From positions 1 through 10,560 of the forward strand of contig DHHC01000010.1 of the NCBI GenBank assembly GCA_002403095.1: a stretch of DNA of 10,560 nt, written 5' to 3'. Both the position numbers and the translations under genes were made by a program. Position 1 is the stretch's first letter. Every line of letters starts with the position of its first letter. Positions 6,602 to 10,560 of the stretch are shown here, in pieces. The DNA is from Leptolinea sp. UBA4782. Lineage in GTDB: Bacteria > Chloroflexota > Anaerolineae > Anaerolineales > Anaerolineaceae. The notes beneath the pieces were generated by a model. The model was not told the DNA's origin. It was given only the letters and a program-made list of their open reading frames with translations, and did no database searches.

Positions 6602-7126
6602 TTATGCAGGTTGTGCAGCACCTTGTTCTGAGTAAGCCTTGACCACTGCTGCAATCTGGCGGGCAGGTTCTGCCAGGGTACGGACCAGCTTGCTTGCAGG
6701 AGCGTTCAGTATACCAAGGATGCGGGCGCGCATAACGGGCAACGGCGGCAGGTCGGCCAGCATTTTAATTTCATCTGCTGAAACCCATTTACCATCCAGG
6801 TACCCGCCTTTCAACTTGAAAAGGTCGCTCTTGCAGACTTCTACAAATGTCTTTGCCAGTGCAGGGGCATCATCCTTGGAAAAACCGGCCAGGGTGGTTC
6901 CTGTCAGCCCTTCAACATGCATTGCGTTTTCTTGCAGCGCCAGTTCCATCAGGGTGTTTTTGACGACATTGGCGCGGGCGCCGTTTTCGCGGACCTTCTG
7001 ACGCAGGGTATCGACATCCTTCATGCGCATCTTGTTGTATTCCAGCAAGAATACGGCCTGGCTGTCTTTCAGTAATCTGGTGTACTCTGCGAGCAATTCA
7101 GTCTTATGGTCTTTTGTATATGCCAA
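6602..7126 (-). CDS. rplJ: Ribosomal protein uL10
   Basis: L10 anchors the L7/L12 dimers and, with L11, forms the base of the ribosomal stalk. The 174-residue protein has the normal length. The N-terminal rRNA-binding part includes AVFLLEYNKMRMKDVDTLRQ and the NVVKNTL block. The C-terminal helix that holds L7/L12 is about 132-174. The start codon is TTG: a GGAGGTGA lies 6 bases upstream, and the wider AAGGAGGTGAT is perfectly complementary to the 16S tail over 11 bases, which may offset the weak start codon. It follows rplA after 182 bases that hold an L10-type leader and an attenuator-like terminator, so L10 probably controls its own operon. Confidence 0.97.
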   Translation of the reverse strand: MAYTKDHKTELLAEYTRLLKDSQAVFLLEYNKMRMKDVDTLRQKVRENGARANVVKNTLMELALQENAMHVEGLTGTTLAGFSKDDAPALAKTFVEVCKSDLFKLKGGYLDGKWVSADEIKMLADLPPLPVMRARILGILNAPASKLVRTLAEPARQIAAVVKAYSEQGAAQPA

Positions 7127-7149
7127 CGAATATCACCTCCTTCCATCTC

Positions 7150-7191
7150 AAAAAATAAAAGTCTTTGCCTTTTCTTGCCAGGCAAAGACTT
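7150..7191 (-). terminator. Attenuator-like intrinsic terminator in the rplJ leader
   Basis: On the minus strand a perfect 12-bp stem (arms 7180-7191 and 7159-7170, 9-base loop) is followed at once by TTTTATTTTTT. This is a strong intrinsic terminator placed between rplA and rplJ, about 25 bases before the rplJ start. It would end transcripts from rplA or cut off the rplJL leader unless it is bypassed, which fits attenuation control of L10 and L7/L12 levels. Confidence 0.8.
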
Positions 7192-7286
7192 CCATCGTTC
7201 ATAAAAGCGAACAAAAACTGTTCGGATGGCGATCTTCACCTAAGCAGGAAATTAAGCCTTTAAGGCACCGGCTTTCTCGGGTGAAA
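7192..7286 (-). ncRNA. L10-type ribosomal protein leader RNA upstream of rplJ
   Basis: The region upstream of rplJ folds in the style of an L10 leader. An outer helix pairs UUCACC (7285-7280) with GGUGAA (7240-7235). It encloses a hairpin AAGCC/GGCUU (7274-7270 with 7258-7254), followed by UUAAUUUCCUGCUUAGGUGAA, which looks like the conserved core of such leaders. A second hairpin CGAACA/UGUUCG follows, closed by CCAUC (7229-7225) with GAUGG (7196-7192). Binding of the L10-L7/L12 complex here represses rplJL in the bacteria studied. The identification rests on position and pairing by eye. Confidence 0.7.
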
Positions 7287-7294
7287 CAGCACTT

Positions 7295-7300
7295 ATTATA
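7295..7300 (-). promoter_or_regulatory. Possible -10 box for rplJ-rplL
   Basis: The minus strand carries a perfect TATAAT just after the rplA stop codon. Transcription from it would start near 7288, right at the base of the L10-type leader helix. There is no good -35 hexamer 16-18 bases upstream (TGGAGC is the best) and no extended -10 TG, so the promoter is uncertain. rplJL may instead be read only from upstream. Confidence 0.35.
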
Positions 7301-7308
7301 CTCGGTTT

Positions 7309-8025
7309 TTAAGCAAGCTCCATGGTTTGGGCCAGGTTTGCATCAACTTTAATGCCAGGACCCATGGTTGAGGTCACGGTAATGCGGCGGATGTATGTAC
7401 CTTTTGCAGCGCTGGGTTTTGCCTTGCGGATGGCATCCATCAGGGCAGACAGGTTTTCATAAAGCTTGTCTTCTGAGAAGGAGACCTTTCCGAGCGGTAC
7501 ATGGATATTGGCGGTCTTATCGAGGCGGAACTCAACACGGCCGGCGCGGGCTTCCTGGATTACACGGGGGAGATCCTCAGCACCTACAACAGTTCCGGCT
7601 TTCGGGTTCGGCATCAAACCGCGCGGGCCGAGCACACGTCCCAGTTTACCGGCTTTACCCATCATATCCGGGGTAGAAATGGCCACATCAAAATCGGTCC
7701 AGCCGGACTGGATTTTGGTGATCCACTCATCGCTATCGGCAACATAATCTGCACCGGCAGATTGGGCGATCGAAGCGCCCTCGCCCTGTGCAAACACCAG
7801 GACACGGACGGTCTTGCCCAGGCCATTCGGCAGTACAACCACATCACGGACCTGCTGGTCAGCCTGGCGGGGATCCAGTCCCATGCGCAGGTGGACCTCA
7901 ACAGTGCCGTCAAACTTGGTGATGCTGGTTTCTTTTACCAGAGCGATTGCCTCACGCGGGCTGTAATACTGATCTTTATTAACTTTTGCCTGTGCGGCAG
8001 CAAACTTCTTTCCTACTTTAGCCAT
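7309..8025 (-). CDS. rplA: Ribosomal protein uL1
   Basis: L1 binds 23S rRNA at the mobile L1 stalk near the E site and, in several bacteria, represses its own operon by binding mRNA. The 238-residue protein has the normal length. It carries the family signature LGRVLGPRGLMPNPKAGTV (128-146) and the C-terminal GPGIKVD block. The ATG has GAGGAG 5 bases upstream. It follows rplK after 50 bases that contain a stem-loop ending directly before this SD, a possible L1 target. It precedes the rplJ leader. Confidence 0.98.
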   Translation of the reverse strand: MAKVGKKFAAAQAKVNKDQYYSPREAIALVKETSITKFDGTVEVHLRMGLDPRQADQQVRDVVVLPNGLGKTVRVLVFAQGEGASIAQSAGADYVADSDEWITKIQSGWTDFDVAISTPDMMGKAGKLGRVLGPRGLMPNPKAGTVVGAEDLPRVIQEARAGRVEFRLDKTANIHVPLGKVSFSEDKLYENLSALMDAIRKAKPSAAKGTYIRRITVTSTMGPGIKVDANLAQTMELA

Positions 8026-8037
8026 GATAACTCCTCT

Positions 8038-8071
8038 GTGGTATTAGCGGGCACAGCATGCGCCCTCCCAC
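8038..8071 (-). promoter_or_regulatory. Stem-loop element before rplA (copy 2 of a repeated RNA motif)
   Basis: Read on the minus strand, GTGG pairs with CCAC at the two ends. An asymmetric internal loop has GA on one side and GCTAATA on the other. The inner helix is GGGCGCA/TGTGCCC with a 3-base loop. The 3' end runs directly into the rplA SD (CCACAGAGGAG). The same outer helix and internal loop occur before rplK. A bound protein, L1 being the obvious candidate, could block ribosome access. Confidence 0.6.
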
Positions 8072-8075
8072 TGAC

Positions 8076-8501
8076 CTAATCAACAACCTGGATGCCCATA
8101 TTGCGGGCTGTACCTTCAATTTGGCGCATTGCACCTTCGAGATCGATAGCGTTCATGTCTTTCAGTTTGAGCTGAGCAATCTCGCGTATCTGGGCACGGG
8201 TAACCTTGCCAACTTTATTGCGGTTGGGCTGGTCTGAACCTTTTTCGATACCTGCTGCTTTGCGCAGCAGCACCCCGGCGGGGGGTGTTTTCAGGACGAA
8301 GGTGAATGATCCATCGGTGTATATGGTGATCTCTGCCGGGATAATCTCGCCCATCTGGTTCTGGGTGCGGGCATTGTATTCCTTGCAGAAGGCCATAATG
8401 TTAATCCCATGACCTGCCAGGGCAGGGCCGATGGGGGGAGCCGGATTAGCTTTCCCGGCTGCAATTTGTAAACGTACAACAGCTTTTAATTTCTTTGCCA
8501 C
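8076..8501 (-). CDS. rplK: Ribosomal protein uL11
   Basis: L11 binds the GTPase-associated region of 23S rRNA with L10 and takes part in factor binding and the stringent response. The 141-residue protein has the normal length, the Pro-rich N-terminal segment NPAPPIGPALAGHGINI (19-35), the hinge around TPPAGVLL (72-79) and the signature RQIEGTARNMG (126-136). The start codon is GTG, with AAGGAG 7 bases before it. The start fits because the protein begins MAKK as in other L11 proteins. It follows nusG after 108 bases that hold a stem-loop abutting its SD. Confidence 0.98.
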   Translation of the reverse strand: MAKKLKAVVRLQIAAGKANPAPPIGPALAGHGINIMAFCKEYNARTQNQMGEIIPAEITIYTDGSFTFVLKTPPAGVLLRKAAGIEKGSDQPNRNKVGKVTRAQIREIAQLKLKDMNAIDLEGAMRQIEGTARNMGIQVVD

Positions 8502-8515
8502 AGCTTAACTCCTTG

Positions 8516-8552
8516 GTGGTATTAGCGGGTGAATTTGGGAGCACCCTCCCAC
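8516..8552 (-). promoter_or_regulatory. Stem-loop element before rplK (copy 1 of a repeated RNA motif)
   Basis: On the minus strand, GTGG/CCAC closes an internal loop of GA opposite GCTAATA, then GGGTG pairs with CACCC. The 14 bases GTGGTATTAGCGGG and the 9 bases CCCTCCCAC (plus-strand reading) are identical to those in the element before rplA. The inner fourth pair differs in a compensating way (U-A here, C-G there). The element runs directly into the rplK SD. It is a candidate binding site for L1 or another regulator. Confidence 0.6.
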
Positions 8553-8609
8553 GATCTTTCGCCCAACTTTCGGCATTCTTACGCACAGTTTGGTAACTGG
8601 CGGAATTCC

Positions 8610-9281
8610 TTACGCTTTCTCAACCTGTAAAAAGTCCAGTTCGACCGGTGTTTCCCTTCCAAAGAAGTTCACCATCACGCGGACTTTGGTGCGGTCGGAA
8701 TCAATTTCGGAAACCGTTCCGCGGAAATCGTTAAACGGCCCATCGATGATGCGTACCCGCTCGCCCACTTTGAACGATGCCTTAACGTGGGGAGCTTCCG
8801 CTTCCATCCGGCGCAAAATTGAAGATACTTCTTCCGGGCGGAGCGGAGCCGGTTCGGTTCCCATGCCAACAAAACCGGTAACACCGGGTGTGTTGCGGAC
8901 CACGAACCAGGATTCGTTTGAGTAGATCATGTTTACCAGTACATAACCCGGGAAGACATGGCGCTCAACCACGCGGCGCTTGCCGTCGCGGACTTCGATC
9001 TCTTCCTGGGTGGGAATGACCACATCAAAGATCTGGTTGCGCATTCCCATGGTCTCAATACGCTGTTCCAGATTATGCCGAACTTTATTCTCATACCCGG
9101 AATAGCAGTGGATCACATACCAGGCGCGTTTATCCCGCGCTTCTTCCACCGGGGCATCGGAGGTTGACTCCGTTTCCTCTGAAGCGGCGACCGGTGTGAC
9201 TGAACCCTCTTCTGAAATGGCTTCAGAAGATTCGTCCAATACTTCGTCTTCTTCCCGATAATCGTTTTGTTCCGCTTCCAT
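8610..9281 (-). CDS. nusG: Transcription termination/antitermination factor NusG
   Basis: NusG binds RNA polymerase, reduces pausing, and links polymerase to Rho or to the ribosome. The 223-residue protein is longer than the roughly 180 residues of E. coli NusG because of an acidic N-terminal extension (1-50, rich in Glu, Asp, Ser). The NGN domain begins at AWYVIHCYSGYENKV (53-67), includes FPGYVLVNM (110-118) and VVRNTPGVTGFVG (127-139), and the KOW domain is at about 172-220 (GERVRIIDGPFNDFRGTV). There is no other ATG before residue 78, so the extension is part of the likely protein. The SD is modest: AAGGA, 10 bases before ATG. It lies 30 bases after secE, as in most bacteria. Confidence 0.97.
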   Translation of the reverse strand: MEAEQNDYREEDEVLDESSEAISEEGSVTPVAASEETESTSDAPVEEARDKRAWYVIHCYSGYENKVRHNLEQRIETMGMRNQIFDVVIPTQEEIEVRDGKRRVVERHVFPGYVLVNMIYSNESWFVVRNTPGVTGFVGMGTEPAPLRPEEVSSILRRMEAEAPHVKASFKVGERVRIIDGPFNDFRGTVSEIDSDRTKVRVMVNFFGRETPVELDFLQVEKA

Positions 9282-9311
9282 TCTCTACTTATCCTTACTG
9301 ATGCTGGATAA

Positions 9312-9641
9312 TTATGCCAGCAGCAGTGTCATCAGCTTTGAAAATACAAAATCCATCAAGCCCAAGAAGGCGCTCATCAGGAACATGACTACGAGGACAA
9401 CACGGGTCAGCTTCCAGGCTTCACGCGGTGTCGGCCAGGTAACCTTGCGCAGTTCGCCAAGTGTTTCGCGCCATAAGCGTTTGATCGCGTTTGGCTTCTT
9501 CTCTTTAGCCGGCGCCTTTACCAGCTTGCTGGAAGCAGCAGGTGCCGCTGCCTTGTGCTGTACCTCAGGTTTGGTTTCCTTTACAGGTTTTGCCACAGCA
9601 GTTTTCTTTTGCAATACCGGTTTTCCTTTATTCGTTGCCAC
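9312..9641 (-). CDS. secE: Preprotein translocase subunit SecE
   Basis: SecE clamps SecY in the Sec translocon of the inner membrane. The 109-residue protein has one predicted membrane helix (about 79-105) after the conserved amphipathic segment ELRKVTWPTPREAW (63-76), the SecE hallmark. The N-terminal half (1-55) is a Lys/Ala/Pro-rich extension of low complexity, which makes it longer than single-helix SecE proteins of about 60-70 residues. The start codon is GTG, with AAAGGAG 6 bases upstream. It sits between tRNA-Trp and nusG. Confidence 0.95.
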   Translation of the reverse strand: MATNKGKPVLQKKTAVAKPVKETKPEVQHKAAAPAASSKLVKAPAKEKKPNAIKRLWRETLGELRKVTWPTPREAWKLTRVVLVVMFLMSAFLGLMDFVFSKLMTLLLA

Positions 9642-9664
9642 GCGATACTCCTTTTACGGCGCAA

Positions 9665-9708
9665 ACGCCGCCTTCCCTAAACCCTTTTTCCAGAAGGAAG
9701 GACGGCGT
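9665..9708 (-). other. Hairpin between tRNA-Trp and secE
   Basis: Arms ACGCCGCCTTCC (9665-9676) and 9696-9708 pair over 12 bp with one bulged base. Part of the left arm can instead form a small hairpin CGGCG-CAAA-CGCCG (9657-9670) next to the secE SD. No good U-run follows the large stem. It may be a processing site that releases the tRNA from the secE message, or a fold that controls secE translation. Confidence 0.4.
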
Positions 9709-9721
9709 CGCCAATCTTGTA

Positions 9722-9794
9722 CAGGCCAGGCAGGAATTGAACCCACAACCTCCTGTTTTGGAGACAGGCGCTCTGCCAATTGAGCTACTGGCCT
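9722..9794 (-). tRNA. tRNA-Trp (anticodon CCA)
   Basis: The minus strand gives a complete 73-base cloverleaf. The acceptor AGGCCAG pairs with CTGGCCT; the D-arm is GCTC/GAGC; the anticodon stem CCTGT/ACAGG holds loop CTCCAAA with anticodon CCA; the variable loop is AGGTT; the T-arm is GTGGG-TTCAATT-CCTGC, with two wobble pairs. The discriminator base is G, as expected for bacterial tRNA-Trp. The 3' CCA is not encoded (next bases TAC), so it must be added by a nucleotidyltransferase. It lies inside the protein-gene cluster, between rpmG and secE, and probably has to be cut from a joint transcript. Confidence 0.97.
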
Positions 9795-9836
9795 ACACGG
9801 ATTGTGGCCGCCAAACAGCTGCCACACTTCCGTAAG

Positions 9837-10007
9837 CTACTTCGTCTCCCGGTGCATTGTGTGCTTGCGGCAGCGCGGGCAGTATTTCTTCAGTTCCATC
9901 CGCCCGGGGTCATTCCTGCGGTTTTTCTCGCTGGTGTAATTCCGTTCCTTGCAGTCGTTGCAGGCGAACGTAATCACAGGGCGAATATCTTTCTTTTTTG
10001 ACGCCAT
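9837..10007 (-). CDS. rpmG: Ribosomal protein bL33, zinc-ribbon (C+) form
   Basis: L33 is a small 50S protein near the E site. The 56-residue protein, MASKKKDIRPVITF onward, has two CxxC pairs (CNDC at 16-19 and CPRC at 43-46), so it is the zinc-binding form. NYTSEKNRRNDPGRMELKKY and the final HRETK are typical of the family. It starts 7 bases after the tuf stop; the TAGGA made by that stop codon serves as its SD. The 42 bases between it and tRNA-Trp hold nothing else I can recognise. Confidence 0.95.
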   Translation of the reverse strand: MASKKKDIRPVITFACNDCKERNYTSEKNRRNDPGRMELKKYCPRCRKHTMHRETK

Positions 10008-10014
10008 AATAGTC

Positions 10015-10560
10015 CTACTCTAAGATCTTGGTGATCACACCGGAACCAACCGTCAGACCACCTTCTCGAATTGCAAACTTTGAGCCCTGTTCCAACGCCA
10101 CAGGTACGATCAGTTCTACTTCCAACTCTACATTATCCCCAGGCATCACCATCTCTACGCCTTCCGGCAAGGTGATCACGCCCGTTACATCCATCGTCCG
10201 AATGTAGAACTGCGGCCGGTAGTTCGTGAAGAACGGTTTGTGTCGCCCACCCTCATCGCGCTTCAACACGTACACCTGGCTCTTGAATTTCGTGTGCGGG
10301 GTGATGCTGCCCGGCTTCGCAATTACCATGCCGCGCTCCACATCTGTCCGCTCAATTCCACGCAGCAGCAATCCGCAGTTGTCGCCAGCACGCCCTTCAT
10401 CCAGCGTCTTGTGGAACATCTCCACACCTGTTACAACCGAGTTCATGCTCTTCTCGCGCAAGCCGACGATCTCTACCGGGTCGCCGGTATGGATAATGCC
10501 GCGGTCTACTTTACCCGTCACTACCGTACCGCGTCCTTTGATCGAGAACACGTCTTCCAC
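10015..10560 (-). CDS. tuf: Elongation factor Tu, C-terminal part (cut by the window edge)
   Basis: EF-Tu delivers aminoacyl-tRNA to the ribosome. Only about 181 C-terminal residues are in the window; the frame stays open to the edge, so the GTPase domain lies beyond 10560. Domain 2 is recognisable from VEDVFSIKGRGTVVTGKV, and domains 2-3 continue with LLLRGIERTDVERGMVIAKP, DEGGRHKPFF and YRPQFYIRTMDVTG. The end, IREGGLTVGSGVITKILE, is standard. The codon at the edge is GTG and corresponds to an internal residue (before EDVFSI), not to a start. It ends 7 bases before rpmG. Confidence 0.97.
   Translation of the reverse strand: MEDVFSIKGRGTVVTGKVDRGIIHTGDPVEIVGLREKSMNSVVTGVEMFHKTLDEGRAGDNCGLLLRGIERTDVERGMVIAKPGSITPHTKFKSQVYVLKRDEGGRHKPFFTNYRPQFYIRTMDVTGVITLPEGVEMVMPGDNVELEVELIVPVALEQGSKFAIREGGLTVGSGVITKILE

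Overview
The window is a bacterial chromosome segment that joins two ordinary blocks on the minus strand, with one small plus-strand gene between them. The right half (about 6119-10560) is a translation and secretion cluster, read right to left: tuf (truncated by the window edge), rpmG, tRNA-Trp, secE, nusG, rplK, rplA, rplJ, rplL. The left half (40-5323) is a branched-chain amino-acid-type ABC uptake operon: substrate-binding lipoprotein, permeases LivH and LivM, ATPases LivG and LivF. The gene order, the acidic N-terminal extension on NusG, and the style of the binding lipoprotein would fit a member of the Chloroflexota, perhaps class Anaerolineae. This is an impression from reading; no search was possible.

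Layout. 40-4058 holds livF, livG, livM and livH, packed with an overlap or gaps of only a few bases. A strong stem-loop with a GNRA-type loop (4097-4122) separates livH from the binding-protein gene (4136-5323). 5324-5642 has no confident gene. It contains a roughly 195-nt leader for the liv operon with a misplaced, near-perfect Shine-Dalgarno sequence, followed by two divergent sigma70-like promoters whose -35 boxes lie in one inverted repeat. 5643-6038 (+) encodes an unrecognised four-helix membrane protein. It converges on rplL, and the two share a bidirectional terminator (6068-6103). 6119-10560 is the ribosomal cluster.

How the parts work together. EF-Tu, L33, tRNA-Trp, SecE, NusG, L11, L1, L10 and L7/L12 serve translation, transcription elongation and protein export. 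Several RNA control signals are visible: an L10-type leader with an attenuator-like terminator before rplJ, and two similar stem-loops directly before the ribosome binding sites of rplK and rplA, which may be L1 targets. The liv genes encode a complete importer: lipoprotein receptor, two membrane subunits and two ATPases. rpoB and rpoC, which in many bacteria follow rplL, are not there.

I see no CRISPR array, mobile element, toxin-antitoxin pair or defence island, and no clear new multi-gene system. The points most worth a second look are regulatory RNAs, the liv leader, a central insertion in LivM and the orphan membrane protein.
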